The notes under the pieces are model-generated. The model saw nothing but the letters and a program-made list of their open reading frames with translations. It had not been told where the DNA came from and ran no database searches. A DNA stretch of 64,000 nucleotides from DASVUC01 sp038237225 (GTDB lineage Bacteria; Planctomycetota; Phycisphaerae; Tepidisphaerales; Tepidisphaeraceae): positions 1 to 64,000 of the forward strand of contig JBBRYX010000023.1 of NCBI GenBank assembly GCA_038237225.1. Reading direction: 5' to 3'. This document shows positions 50,705-61,200 of the stretch, in pieces. The position numbers and the translations under genes are program-made. The first letter of the stretch is position 1, and each line of letters starts with the position of its first letter.

Positions 50705-51742
50705 TTAGGGAGCCGGCGTGCGAAGCGCCGTCTGCTTTCGAGCTAGCCGTTTCACGGCCAGATCAATTGCAAGTTCTATTGCAGCGCGCATGGATCCCGG
50801 ATTGGCGCGATTTCTTCCGACGATGTCGAAGGCGGTACCGTGATCGGGGCTCGTGCGAATGATCGGGAGGCCGATCGTCAGGTTGACGGCGCGATCGAAC
50901 GCGAGCAGCTTCACCGGAATCAGTCCCTGATCGTGATACATCGCGACGACGGCATCGAATCTGCCGTTGGCGGCCGACATGAACACGGTGTCGGGTGGAT
51001 AGGGGCCGGTGCAGTCGATGCCTTGTTCGCGAGCCATCAGGATGGCGGGCGCGATAATTCGCTCTTCCTCATCTCCAAACTGTCCGTTCTCCGAAGCGTG
51101 CGGGTTGACGCCGGCGACGGCGATGCGCGGCTTGGGGATGTCAAACCAATTCACCAGCGCTTCGTGGACCAGATCAATCGGCTGGAAAACGGCGCCGATG
51201 TTCAATCTGCCCCAGAGCGAATTCAGAGGAATATGCACGGTCGCGAGCACGACCTTCAGCGGTCCCCCCGCGAACATCATCGCGTATCGTCGCGCGCCTG
51301 TTCGTGTGGCGAAAAGCTCGGTGTGTCCCGGGAAGTTGTACCCCGCGAGCTTCCAGCTCTCTTTCGCGATCGGCGCTGTGACCACCGCATCGACGATCCC
51401 TTTTTGGGCGGCGCCGATGGCATCGGAGCAGAAGCGCATTGACGCTTCGCCCCCAATCCGGCTCGGGGCTTTGATCGCGTGGCCGAGGAGGGAATAGTGA
51501 TCGTAATCAACGACGACGACGTCATGTGGATAAGGCCGAAGGCGCCCGTTGTATTGGTCGCGCCACCAGAAGACTTCGAACTCCGCAAGGTCCGCGGCAT
51601 AGGCGAGCATCTCGTTCAAGCCATAGATGATGTATCGCGCCCGATGGCGGAGGATGGGGTCAGACAATGCCTTGACGACGACCTCGGGACCGACGCCCGC
51701 GGGGTCGCCCATGGTGATGCCGATGGTGGGTCGATAATCCAT
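50705..51742 (-). CDS. pdxA: 4-hydroxythreonine-4-phosphate dehydrogenase
   Basis: The enzyme oxidises 4-phosphohydroxy-threonine in the DXP-dependent pyridoxal phosphate pathway. The 345-residue product begins PTIGITMGDPAGVGPEVV, has the metal His in FPGHTELFA, a second His in VNPHASENGQFGDEE, and a third in YHDQGLIPVKLLAFD, followed by RTSPDHGTAFDI. All catalytic blocks are present. Its start is 154 bases downstream of ribE on the same strand. Confidence 0.96.
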   Translation of the reverse strand: MDYRPTIGITMGDPAGVGPEVVVKALSDPILRHRARYIIYGLNEMLAYAADLAEFEVFWWRDQYNGRLRPYPHDVVVVDYDHYSLLGHAIKAPSRIGGEASMRFCSDAIGAAQKGIVDAVVTAPIAKESWKLAGYNFPGHTELFATRTGARRYAMMFAGGPLKVVLATVHIPLNSLWGRLNIGAVFQPIDLVHEALVNWFDIPKPRIAVAGVNPHASENGQFGDEEERIIAPAILMAREQGIDCTGPYPPDTVFMSAANGRFDAVVAMYHDQGLIPVKLLAFDRAVNLTIGLPIIRTSPDHGTAFDIVGRNRANPGSMRAAIELAIDLAVKRLARKQTALRTPAP

Positions 51743-51896
51743 TATTTCCTACCCGTACAACTCTACCTCACACCTTTATCATCGGCGCGCAATCCGATTG
51801 CTTCAAGATGAAAAACCGGCGGATTGAGGTGAAAAATCATCAGGAGAAAATCGCCGAAAAATACCTTGACGATTTGACTTGCGAGCAAGTCTGGGG

Positions 51897-52514
51897 TCAG
51901 GATGAGCCGAAACTGGTGATGTTCATCCGCTCGAGGTAGTTGACAATCGTCTTGGAGAGAATGTCTGTCTCGAGGTTGAACAACCATCCCACCGATACGG
52001 TGCCCAGATGAGTTGCATGCAAGGTCGTGGGAATGAGCGCAACCTCGAAGCTGTCACGCGAAACTGAGGCGACCGTGAGTGAGACTCCATCAATCGCGAT
52101 GGAGCCTTTCGGAACGATGTACTTCATCAACTCGGGCGTCGGCGTGATCGTCAGGCGGAAATCATTGTCGACGTTGTGCATCGCATCCAGCCGCGCCTGA
52201 CCATCGACGTGGCCTTGCAAAAAATGTCCGGAGATGCGATCCGACAACCGAAGCGCCCGCTCGACGTGCACGCAGTCGCTTGGCTTGAGCAGGCCGAGGT
52301 TGGTCTTGGCAATTGTCTCGGGAATCACATCAAATGCGAGGGGAATCGGATCCTGCGAGGCGATCTCTGCAACCGTCAAACATACTCCATTGATCGCGAT
52401 GCTCTCGCCATGCTTCACATCCGACCAAGGCGGCAGGAAAGTCAACCGGCGAAAGCCCGTTCCCTCAGAAACGGATGCCAGGCGCACGGATCGTTCGACG
52501 ATGCCTGTGAACAT
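51897..52514 (-). CDS. ribE: Riboflavin synthase, alpha subunit type
   Basis: The enzyme dismutates two 6,7-dimethyl-8-ribityllumazine molecules to riboflavin. The 205-residue product has two lumazine-binding repeats: MFTGIVE...INGVCLTVAE in the first and GHVDGQ...IAIDGVSLTVAS in the second, with GHFLQGHVDG between. No FMN-riboswitch-like sequence is seen upstream. It is convergent with nothing and runs toward pdxA. Confidence 0.96.
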   Translation of the reverse strand: MFTGIVERSVRLASVSEGTGFRRLTFLPPWSDVKHGESIAINGVCLTVAEIASQDPIPLAFDVIPETIAKTNLGLLKPSDCVHVERALRLSDRISGHFLQGHVDGQARLDAMHNVDNDFRLTITPTPELMKYIVPKGSIAIDGVSLTVASVSRDSFEVALIPTTLHATHLGTVSVGWLFNLETDILSKTIVNYLERMNITSFGSS

Positions 52515-52546
52515 GCATCAAGGATAGGCAAAGGAATGTCGCTTTT

Positions 52547-52626
52547 GTAGGGGCGACACATGACTTCGACGAGCTCTCTTCGAGCCTGAGCCTCAGAGCC
52601 GAAGGCAGTCGAGTCGTGTCGTCCTC
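52547..52626. repeat. Imperfect palindromic repeat (GTAGGGGCGACAC type)
   Basis: It begins GTAGGGGCGACACA like the 22248 element and contains the pair ACTTCGACGAGCTC...GAGCC and CGAGTCGTGTCGTCC. It lies in the divergent gap between ribE and the SDR gene, close to where both promoters should be. Confidence 0.55.
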
Positions 52627-52725
52627 CGTTGTCGGGGAACGATGGAGCGACATCACGATCGCGCCAATAGTGGCGATTCCGCGGTCAGCGCGTACGCTAT
52701 CGCCGTGGCGCGGAACCTCAATCAT

Positions 52726-53538
52726 ATGGTCGTCGCGATCACCGGCGCCAGCGCCGGCATCGGTTTCGCGCTGGCGGAAAAGCTTTCCGAGCGCGGCGCA
52801 AAACTGTCACTTGCCGCGCGGCGGTTCGATCGTCTTGAAGAACTTAACCGCTCGCTTGGGAACAACCACTTGTGCATCCAGGCCGATGTTTCCAAACCCC
52901 GCGATTGTGAGAAATTCGTTGCTGAAACGTTAGCCCGCTTTGGCCGGATTGACACGCTGGTGTGCAACGCCGGCTATGGCATTGCCCGGAGTATCGTCGA
53001 CTCAACCCACGATGACGTTGAGCGGATGTTCGCCACCAATGTCTATGGCACGCTCGACTGCATTCGCGCCGCGGTCCCGATCATGCAGAAGCAGGAACTT
53101 CGTGACGACCATCGCGGGCAGATTATGATTGTCTCGTCGGCCGCGGCGCGGCGCGGGCTTCCGTTCTTCGGCATCTATTCCGCGACCAAGTTCGCGCAGC
53201 TGGGGATTTCTGAAGCGCTGCGCGTCGAGCTTAAGCCCTCTCAAATCGCGGTGACGAGTGTGCATCCGATCGGCACCGAGACAGAGTTTTTCGGGGTTGC
53301 GCAGGAGCAGGGTGGCTTGAAGATGCCGCCGCCGGGCACGGGTGAAGTTCGCCAATCCGCATCCACGGTGGCCCGTAAGATGATGGGCGCTATTCAGAAG
53401 CCGCCGCTGGAGCTTTGGCCGATGCGTCCGGCGCGGTGGGCACTTACGTTCGCGACATTCTTCCCCGGGATCACCGATCGGGTCATGGGCAAGTACCGCG
53501 GAGGTTTTGACAGCACGAATCCGAAGGGACAGTCATGA
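52726..53538 (+). CDS. Short-chain dehydrogenase/reductase
   Basis: The 270-residue classical SDR has the NAD(P) motif TGASAGIG at 6-13, the NAG motif VCNAGYGIA, a catalytic Ser in IVSSAA and YSATKFA (YxxxK). AARR after the second strand suggests NADP preference. The substrate is unknown. The ATG at 52726 is used; the open frame further upstream runs into the repeat. Its stop overlaps the next gene's ATG (ATGA at 53535-53538), so the next two genes are probably coexpressed. Confidence 0.92.
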   Translation: MVVAITGASAGIGFALAEKLSERGAKLSLAARRFDRLEELNRSLGNNHLCIQADVSKPRDCEKFVAETLARFGRIDTLVCNAGYGIARSIVDSTHDDVERMFATNVYGTLDCIRAAVPIMQKQELRDDHRGQIMIVSSAAARRGLPFFGIYSATKFAQLGISEALRVELKPSQIAVTSVHPIGTETEFFGVAQEQGGLKMPPPGTGEVRQSASTVARKMMGAIQKPPLELWPMRPARWALTFATFFPGITDRVMGKYRGGFDSTNPKGQS

Positions 53539-54686
53539 CGTTCACGGGTCCGACGATTCTGATTCTGATTCTGTTGCTGAGTGTCTCGACAATTCACGCG
53601 GAACCCGTCGATCAACGGACATCGAACGCGGGATTGCCAGACCCGTTCATGTTCTCTGATGGCACCCGCGTCAGCAGCAAGAATGATTGGACCCGGCGGC
53701 GCGCTGAATTGCAGGACCTGATCCTTCGCTACGAGTATGGCCAGATGCCGCCCGCGCCTGGGAACACGCAAAGCGTTGAGCTTCAGCGCAATGCGCGCGA
53801 TCATCACAACCAGTACAAGATCACGTGCGGCCCCGATCAGAAAATCTCTCTGGTACTCGACCTTCTTCTTCCCGAAGGCAAGGGACCGTTCCCCGTAATC
53901 CTGCGCGGCGACTTGTGTTGGGGAAGCGTTCCCGACGATTTGATTAAGCAGATCACCGGACGGGGCTACATTCTCGCACAGTTCAACCGGCTGGAAATGG
54001 CGCCGGACCTGGGCAGCGAAACCACTCTTCTGCGGGCCGCTTATCCTGAGAAACAATTCGGCGCCATCGCCGCCTGGGCGTGGGGGTTTCACCGGTGCGT
54101 GGATGTGCTGACCACGCTCGATTTCGTGGACAAGACGAAGATCGCGATCACCGGTCATTCGCGTGGCGGAAAGGCCGCGCTGCTCGCAGGCGCCACCGAT
54201 GAACGAATCGCCCTTACGGTTCCCAACGGCTCGGGCACGGGCGGCGCCGACTGTTATCGTGTTCAGGGGCGACAAAGCGAAGGCATCGCGCGAATCACGA
54301 AGAACTTCCCGCTCTGGCTGGCACCCGATTTCAAGCAGTTCGCGGGGAACGAAGATCGGCTGCCGTTTGATCAACACGATGTTCTTGCGCTGTGCGCGCC
54401 GCGAGCGCTGCTTATGACCGATGCGCTGGATGATCAATATGCGAACCCGCATGGATCGTTCCAAACGTTTCACGGCGCGCGAGAGGTGTATAAATTTCTC
54501 GGGGTTCCCGACAAGATCGCTCTGCATTATCGCGACGGCAAGCATGCTCAAAACGAAGTAGATTGGAAGGCATTGCTCGACTACGCAGATCAAGTCTTCG
54601 CGGGGAAACCATCGCAGCAGAACTTGAATCCAAAACCGTTCGACGACCAGCTCCTGTTCAAATGGACTGCGCCGGAGAGCAAGTGA
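53535..54686 (+). CDS. Secreted alpha/beta hydrolase, CE15 (glucuronoyl esterase)-like
   Basis: The protein is likely to act on ester links in plant or envelope glycans. The 383-residue product has a signal peptide (LILILLLSVSTIHA, cleavage before EPVDQ). The hydrolase domain has the nucleophile Ser in ITGHSRGGKAAL, matching the CE15 pattern G-x-S-R-x-G-K, followed by VPNGSGTGGADCYR. A late His lies in YRDGKHAQNEVDW. CE15 enzymes cleave lignin-glucuronoxylan esters. It overlaps genes on both sides. Confidence 0.83.
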   Translation: MTFTGPTILILILLLSVSTIHAEPVDQRTSNAGLPDPFMFSDGTRVSSKNDWTRRRAELQDLILRYEYGQMPPAPGNTQSVELQRNARDHHNQYKITCGPDQKISLVLDLLLPEGKGPFPVILRGDLCWGSVPDDLIKQITGRGYILAQFNRLEMAPDLGSETTLLRAAYPEKQFGAIAAWAWGFHRCVDVLTTLDFVDKTKIAITGHSRGGKAALLAGATDERIALTVPNGSGTGGADCYRVQGRQSEGIARITKNFPLWLAPDFKQFAGNEDRLPFDQHDVLALCAPRALLMTDALDDQYANPHGSFQTFHGAREVYKFLGVPDKIALHYRDGKHAQNEVDWKALLDYADQVFAGKPSQQNLNPKPFDDQLLFKWTAPESK

Positions 54687-56452
54687 GCGAGTCGCCTGAA
54701 AAGCTTGAACTCATCAAGTTAATCTCGGAGCCGCTCCGTACAGGCGGCCCAGCCCGCGCCCAGCAAGCGCTCGAATCTTTCATAGCGAAGAATCCCGCAA
54801 ACGCGAAAGCGATGGACCTGCTGGCGGCCCTCTGCCAGATGCAGGGCAAGCTCGACATCGCGATCCAGTGGCTCCGCCGAGCGATCACGATTGCGCCGAA
54901 TGATTGGGAGATCCATTACAACCTCGGCTTGATGCTCGCGATGGCGACACGGCGGCACGATGCCATCGCCGCATATACGCGTGCACTGGAACTAAAACCC
55001 GACGCCGCGAATGCCCACAACAACCTCGGCAACCTGCTCCAGGCCGAAGGCCGCCTGAGCGATGCGAAGCGTCATTTGGAACAGGCGTTGCAGTTCCAGC
55101 CGGATTCCGTCCATGCCCACACCAATATAGGGAACCTGCTGCTCGCTTTGGGAAGAATTGACGACGCGATCGCGCGCTTTCGTCATGCGCTGACGCTCCG
55201 GCCGGATTACGCGATGCCCCACAGCAACATCCTTCTAGCGCTCAACTCGCACGAAGGCTGCGACCCAGCCGCGCTGCTGCGTGAGCACCAGGAGTTCGGC
55301 CGCCAATTCGCCGACAGAATTCAACCCATCAAACTTGCGAAGCGGATCCGCATGTTCGGAGAGAGGCTTCGCATCGGCTATATCTCGGCAGACTTTCGCA
55401 GCCACTCGGTGGCGTTCTTCCTCGACAGGATATTAGAGAACCACGATCGCTCCCGCTTCCTGGTCACGTGCTATTCCAACGTTGTCCAGCCTGATGCGAT
55501 GACTCAGCGCATGCGGGGGCATGCGGATCAGTGGCGCGACATCTTCGCCTTGAACGATGATGAAGCCGCGCAACAGGTCGTCCGCGACCAGATCGACATT
55601 CTCGTCGACCTTGGCGGTCACACCGAGAAAAGCCGCCTTCTCCTGCTCGCCCGACGTCTCGCGCCCGTGCAAGCGAGTTATCTTGGCTATCCCAACACCA
55701 CAGGAATGTCGCAAGTTGATTATTTGATCACTGATTCTATTGTCGCTCCGACCCATGCGGCAGGTTCTTATGTAGAGAAAGTCATCCGCCTGCCCGAGAG
55801 CTTCTTCTGCTATTTCGGACCTGAGATCGGCGTCCCTGTCGCGCCGCCACCGGTTCTGAGCAAAGGTCACATCACCTTTGCCGTGCTGACAAACTGGGTG
55901 AAGGCCCGCCCGGTGATGATGGAGGCGTGGGCGACCATTCTAAAACGCGTTGAGAACTCCAGAATCATTCTCAAGGCCAATAGTCTGCGCGATGAGCCGT
56001 TGGCGAATGAGGTGAGGAATTTCTTCACAAGCAGGGGGATTGCCAACGACAGAATCGACGTCCAGGGTTGGACGGACTTTCTCCCGTATGTGCAGTTGAT
56101 GGAGCAGATCGACATCGGCCTCGACACCTTTCCGTTCAATGGTCACACGACGACCTGCCATCAGCTTTGGATGGGCGTGCCTGTCGTCACTCGTGTGGGC
56201 GAAACGCACGCCTCCCGCATGGGCCTCAGCGTGCTGTCGAGCCTTGGGATGCCGGAATTCGCGGCACATAACGCTGATGAATATGTGGACATCGCCGTGC
56301 GATTCGCTGCTGATCCCGAGAGATTGAAGAACCTCCGTTCGGGAATTCGAGACCGCTGGAAAAATTCCGGCCTGCTCGATGGACTTCGCTTTACCCGCAA
56401 TCTCGAGCGGGCATATCTTCAGATGTGGCAACAATCAGGCGTCGCCCCGTGA
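54683..56452 (+). CDS. TPR plus O-GlcNAc-transferase-like (SPINDLY/GT41) protein
   Basis: This is a possible protein or glycan glycosyltransferase of the cytoplasm. The 589-residue product has about four to five TPR units at its N-terminus (KLDIAIQWLRRAITIAPNDW, HDAIAAYTRALELKPDAANA and so on). A GT41 catalytic region follows: RLRIGYISADFRSHSV, DILVDLGGHTEKSRL, QASYLGYPNTTGMSQVDY, then DTFPFNGHTTTCHQLWMGVPVV. The GTG at 54683 overlaps the esterase stop (GTGA) with GGAGAG just upstream. An ATG at 54662 is an alternative start. The acceptor is unknown. Confidence 0.87.
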   Translation: MSESPEKLELIKLISEPLRTGGPARAQQALESFIAKNPANAKAMDLLAALCQMQGKLDIAIQWLRRAITIAPNDWEIHYNLGLMLAMATRRHDAIAAYTRALELKPDAANAHNNLGNLLQAEGRLSDAKRHLEQALQFQPDSVHAHTNIGNLLLALGRIDDAIARFRHALTLRPDYAMPHSNILLALNSHEGCDPAALLREHQEFGRQFADRIQPIKLAKRIRMFGERLRIGYISADFRSHSVAFFLDRILENHDRSRFLVTCYSNVVQPDAMTQRMRGHADQWRDIFALNDDEAAQQVVRDQIDILVDLGGHTEKSRLLLLARRLAPVQASYLGYPNTTGMSQVDYLITDSIVAPTHAAGSYVEKVIRLPESFFCYFGPEIGVPVAPPPVLSKGHITFAVLTNWVKARPVMMEAWATILKRVENSRIILKANSLRDEPLANEVRNFFTSRGIANDRIDVQGWTDFLPYVQLMEQIDIGLDTFPFNGHTTTCHQLWMGVPVVTRVGETHASRMGLSVLSSLGMPEFAAHNADEYVDIAVRFAADPERLKNLRSGIRDRWKNSGLLDGLRFTRNLERAYLQMWQQSGVAP

Positions 56453-56473
56453 ATAGCCGATAGACTTCCGGCT

Positions 56474-56872
56474 ATGTTCACCATCCTCTTACTCACGATC
56501 TCCAACATCTTCATGACCATCGCATGGTATGGACACTTGAAGCACACGACCTATCCCCTCTGGAAAACAATCCTCATCAGTTGGCTCATCGCGTTCGTCG
56601 AGTACTGCTTCCAGGTCCCCGCCAACCGCTACGGCTACACCATCGACAAGTTCAGCGCTCCGCAACTTAAGGTGATTCAGGAAGTGATCACTCTGATCGT
56701 CTTCGGCGTGTTCACGACCTTTGTCCTGAAGGACAAACTTCACTGGAATCATCTCGTCGGCTTTCTCTTCATCCTGCTCGCGGTGTTCTTCGTCTTCCAC
56801 AAGTGGGACAGCCCTCCAGCGTCGGCGGCAGCGGATGGAGAACCCCTCAGTGCGACCGTGGACCAGCAGTAG
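56474..56872 (+). CDS. DUF486 (DMT superfamily) membrane protein
   Basis: The 132-residue product has four membrane helices and the DUF486 landmarks TWYGHLK-like AWYGHLKH, the conserved SWLIAFVEYCFQVPANRYGY and QLKVIQEVITLIVFGVFTTFVL. The family belongs to small multidrug-resistance-like transporters of unknown substrate. Its last nine codons overlap the 3' end of truD on the other strand (56847-56872). Confidence 0.93.
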   Translation: MFTILLLTISNIFMTIAWYGHLKHTTYPLWKTILISWLIAFVEYCFQVPANRYGYTIDKFSAPQLKVIQEVITLIVFGVFTTFVLKDKLHWNHLVGFLFILLAVFFVFHKWDSPPASAAADGEPLSATVDQQ

Positions 56873-58088
56873 TTCCTGCCGCATCGGCCTTCATCAGCTC
56901 GCGCAGAAATACCGTCGCGTACGATCCCGCGGGCAGAATAAATGCAATCGTGATGTAAGACCCATGCTCATCCACCCCGCCCTCGAGCTGAATCTCCTTC
57001 GCGCGAACTCGAAGCGGTCTTCGCGCACCCTTCACCTTGTGCCGACCCTCTGATCGAAAATTGACCGGCTCTAATCCGACCGCGCCGAGCGCCGCCTGCT
57101 CAATCGCCAGCGGCTGGCCTTCGGGAAACCGCATCCGATAGCCCAGGAGCGGCCCGGTGGGGGATATCTCAAAGGATTCACAGCGCGGCTGCTCTCCTGC
57201 TGCCGACTGCACCGGGAAACAAGCGCCGCTCTCTTTGCAGGCGATGTCTCCATCGAACACCCTGTCGATCGTCTCGATTCGCCGCGCGAGCACGTCGTTG
57301 AAGATTGCCGATTGGAGGGCGCTGACCCAAAGCCGCCGCAGGCGTTCATCAATCGCCCGCACCGCCGCCCCGGCTTTTCCCGTCTTGATGAACCGCGCGA
57401 GAATTCGCCGTTCCATCCCGGAACGGCGCGGGAAGAGCTTCATCGCCAGCTCAAAGTTTCCCGCATCAAACGCGGCTCGCGCCCGCACGCTGTCCATCTC
57501 ATCAACCGTCGCATTTGGTGAACCCAGTAGGTGATGCAGCACCGCATTGTCATCATTGCGAATGAGCGCTGCGCCAAGATCAGCGTTGTCGCCGCGCCGG
57601 CCAAAGCGCTGCTCACCGAAATAGTTCGGCATCCCCCGCCTCTCCAAGATCTCAATCATGGGCCGCAGCCTTAGGACGTCGGTCGGCGTCACGTTCCTGA
57701 TCTTGATCGCAAAGCGATTCCCCGCCAGATGCCCCAGTCGCAGCTTGTTCCCATGCCGTACCGCCCACTGCACCGTCAGATCGGGGATCTTCATCGCCAT
57801 GACCGCCTCGGGCGTAGTTCCCCAGATTGAGATGATCTGGCGGGTGATGGCCCGCGCATCTTTCAAACCGGCATAACCAAAGTCCCGCTGCGAAATTCCC
57901 AGCGCCCGGGCAATTTCATTGATCGCGTCCAGCGTCGTCAGATTTGCTTTCTGAATCTCCGCAAACACATGCTCGCCCTCGCCAGAAAGCTCGTATGCCG
58001 GAATCTCCTGAACGAAGAAATCCTCGTTTCGCTCCTTCAATGTCCCGCCGATTCCGGAGAATTCTTTCGTCAGATAAGGAAGTTCCAT
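56847..58088 (-). CDS. truD: tRNA pseudouridine(13) synthase
   Basis: The enzyme isomerises U13 in tRNA-Glu and others. The 413-residue product has TLKERNEDFFVQEIPAYE, the catalytic Asp in FGYAGLKDARAITRQ, RHGNKLRLGHLAGNRFAI, the motif PNYFGEQRFG and a LQSAIFND block in the inserted domain. The ATG at 58088 gives the usual start ELPYLTKEFSGIGG. The open frame to 58205 runs through a terminator and is rejected. It converges with and overlaps DUF486. Confidence 0.95.
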   Translation of the reverse strand: MELPYLTKEFSGIGGTLKERNEDFFVQEIPAYELSGEGEHVFAEIQKANLTTLDAINEIARALGISQRDFGYAGLKDARAITRQIISIWGTTPEAVMAMKIPDLTVQWAVRHGNKLRLGHLAGNRFAIKIRNVTPTDVLRLRPMIEILERRGMPNYFGEQRFGRRGDNADLGAALIRNDDNAVLHHLLGSPNATVDEMDSVRARAAFDAGNFELAMKLFPRRSGMERRILARFIKTGKAGAAVRAIDERLRRLWVSALQSAIFNDVLARRIETIDRVFDGDIACKESGACFPVQSAAGEQPRCESFEISPTGPLLGYRMRFPEGQPLAIEQAALGAVGLEPVNFRSEGRHKVKGARRPLRVRAKEIQLEGGVDEHGSYITIAFILPAGSYATVFLRELMKADAAGTTAGPRSH

Positions 58089-58107
58089 GTCCCGAATGTA
58101 GTAAATG

Positions 58108-58136
58108 AAAAAGCCCCGGATGTACATCCGGGGCTT
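58108..58136 (-). terminator. Rho-independent terminator after the large secreted protein gene
   Basis: On the minus strand AAGCCCCGGATGT pairs perfectly with ACATCCGGGGCTT (58111-58136) and is followed by TTTTT (plus-strand A-run at 58108-58112). It lies 80 bases past the stop of the 58216-63231 gene and 20 bases before truD. Confidence 0.9.
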
Positions 58137-58215
58137 CGAGCGGCACACCCACGTTGCCGCGACGTTTTTCTTCGTAAGGTCCGCTTTGGCGGACCCCTTG
58201 CTCAAGCCATCCTGC

Positions 58216-61200
58216 TCACGCCAGGATCGTGTTCTTGTCCGTGGTATTCGTTGTCAGCGCTGTCGTCGTCGGCGCCTGCACCGTCAACGCTTGGGTCTGC
58301 GTCGCGGCAAGGGTTGTGCTGGTCGATGTACTCGTGCTCACGTTCGAGAACGTTGCCGTGCACAGCGTGCCCGGTACGCGCGACGTCACGGCCAGTCCAA
58401 CGTAAATGTTCGTTCCCATCGAGAACGTGGCGCTGCCGACGCTCGTCCAAGTGGCGCCATCGGTTGATTTGTATCCCGTAATAGTCGTGCCGTTGCGAAT
58501 CAACTTGATCCAGATAAACCCGCCGGTTGTCGTGGTCACGCTGCTCGACCCACCGGTCGAAGTCCGGCGCACAAAGCCGATCTCATGGCTCGTTTGTGCC
58601 GTTACCACCATGGCCGCTTGCTGCGCGTTGGCGGCAAGGCTGTCCCGGAACATGACACCCGCCTGCGCGTAATTTTCGGTTAATTGGATGCTGTTAACCT
58701 TCGCGATAATCTGCCCGTTGCCGCTCCACGGCTGATACATGAACTGGAAGCTGTCGGCGGTCCCCCAGATGTCGACGCCCGAGCCGCTCACGGTGAACGT
58801 CCCGGCAGAGTAGGTCGAGCTTCCGGTCGCGCCCGTCGAACCAATATCCCCGTTCACCCACGGCGCCGGAAGCGATGGAGCCGCGGGCGTGGTGGCATTG
58901 GCGTTGTTCGAATTCGCGGAAGGCCCGACGCCGTTGTTCGCGCGGATGCGATAAAAATACTGCGTCGAAGCGCTGCGGCCGGTGTCGCTGTAGCTTGTCA
59001 CGTTCTGCGCCGGCGTCGCAATCTGCGTCCAGCCTGTCGATCCATCGGGACTTCGCTCGATGATGAAGCCGGTCTCGTTGCTCGCATTATCCACCCACGT
59101 CAGATCGATCTGCGTGGAGGTTGACGCGGTGGCAACGAGAGAAGTTGGCGCCGCGGGCGCGGTTGGCGTTGCGCCGGACAGAGTCGCCTTCAGCTCAAAA
59201 TCAAAACTGATGTCGCTGCTGGTCCTGTCGGCCTGGTGGATCTCCACCGCGATCACGTTGATACCGGTCAACAGCAGCGCGGGGCTTACAGCCGAACTGT
59301 AGAACGCATTGTCTTCAACCGCTGTCGATGCCAGGGTCGTGTTGCTGATCGTCCCGGTCGGCATGTTGCTGCGATAGATCTCGGTGCCGTTCAGATACAC
59401 CACCGCGCCGTCATCTCGCAACAACCGCAGCGCCAGGGCCGTCACCTGGCTTGGATCGGCAACCGTGAAGCTCTTGCGGAAGTACGTCGTGACAAACTTG
59501 GTGCTTGCGTTGGATCCGTAAGACACCACGGTCGCCTCGTCGCCGTCGCCATAACCCAGCTGCGCCGCGCCGCTCGCCCAGGTTCCGTCGCTGAAGCCGG
59601 TCGCCCGCCACGCGGTGCCCTGATTGGTTCCGTTGTCGAGATACTTCCATACGCCGCCCGTCGCGATGTAAGTCTGACTGGTCGATACCGGCGCGCTCTG
59701 AGTCGTCGCATTGGCAACATTAGAATTCGCGGAATCACCGGCAAGATTCGTCGCACGAACGCGGTAGTAGTACTTCGTTGCCGGCGCCAGTGCATTGCTG
59801 TCACTGTAAGTGTTGACGTTGGCCGCGACGGTTCCCATTAGGGCCCACGCCGTTGTTCCATCGAGTGAGCGCTCGATCTTGAAGCCGGTCTCGTTGCTCG
59901 AGGTATCGATCCAGGACAAGTTGATTTGCGAGCTGGACGCCGCCGTCGCCGTGAGATTGCCCGGCACCGTCGGAACCGTCGGACCCGTCGGCGTCGCCGC
60001 GCCGCTGGTGTTGGAGTACGGTGAATCCCCCGCGGCATTGGTCGCGCGAATGCGATAGTAATACTGCGTCGACGCGGACACCGTCGTGTCGCTATAGCTG
60101 GTCGCGTTGGCGCCGGCCGTGCCCAGCGGCGCAAAACCCGAGGCGGCATTCAACGATCGCTCGATCTTGTAACCGGTTTCTCCGGCGACATCCGTCCAGG
60201 ACAAATTGATCTGCGACGGCGTCAGCGCGTTCGCGACAAGATTCGTCGGCGCTGCGGGCGGTTGCAACGGCTGGCTGCTTGCCGTGTTCGAGGGCAATGA
60301 GTCCCCCGCGCCGTTCACCGCGACGATTTGGTAGGAGTAGAGCGTTGTACCGGAGACGCCGGTATCGCTATATGAAAGTGTGTTTGCCGCCAGCGTCACG
60401 CCGATCTGTGCGAAGGTGACGTTATCTGTTGAACGAAGGACCTTGAACCCCGTCTCGCCCGCGACATCGGACCACGCAAGATTAATCTGCGTTGCGGAGA
60501 ACGGCGTCGCCGTCAACCCCGCGGGCGCCGCCGGCTTCTGCAACGGCTGGCTGCTGGCAACACTGGATGCAGGCGAATCCCCACCGGCACTCGTCGCCAC
60601 GATTTTGTAGTAATACAGCGTTGACCCGGAAACGCTGGTGTCGTTGTAGCTTATGGCATTGGCCGCAAGCGTGACGCCGACTTGAGCAAAGACAACGTTG
60701 TCCGTCGAGCGCAAGACCTTGTAGCCCGTCTCGCCCGAGACGTCGGTCCAGGCCAGGTTGATCTGGGTCTCCGAAAATGGCGTTGCCGTAAGCCCCGTCG
60801 GCGCGGCCGGCGTGCTCGCCAGGGTAAGCCGAGCGTTCGCCCAATCGCCGTGATCATACGAATAATCGCCATCCAGATCGTCGACCAGCAGCCGCAACGT
60901 GGTGACGCCCGCAACGCTGACGTTGACGCTTTGCGTTGCGCTGGCCTGAGTCATTCCCAAGCTGTCGAACAGGACGACGCCATCGCCATAGACGCGGAAG
61001 AACAGTCCTGCTGCCGCACCCGTCTCATCATCCACGCCGACATCCGACTGGAATGAGGAATACGCGCCGTTCAGCGTGTAGGTGATGTCCGAGGTCGCGT
61101 GAACGCCGAGGCCCTTGGTATAGGTCACGGTGTTCAGCGTGATCGTGTTTCCATCGCCCGCCAGCTGTCCCCCATTGCTCTTGTCCTTCTCGATCGGACC

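Noticed and set aside
58216..58300. A PEP-CTERM or LPXTG sorting tag at the end of the large secreted protein
   Set aside because: The C-terminus is Thr-rich with no membrane helix or basic tail.
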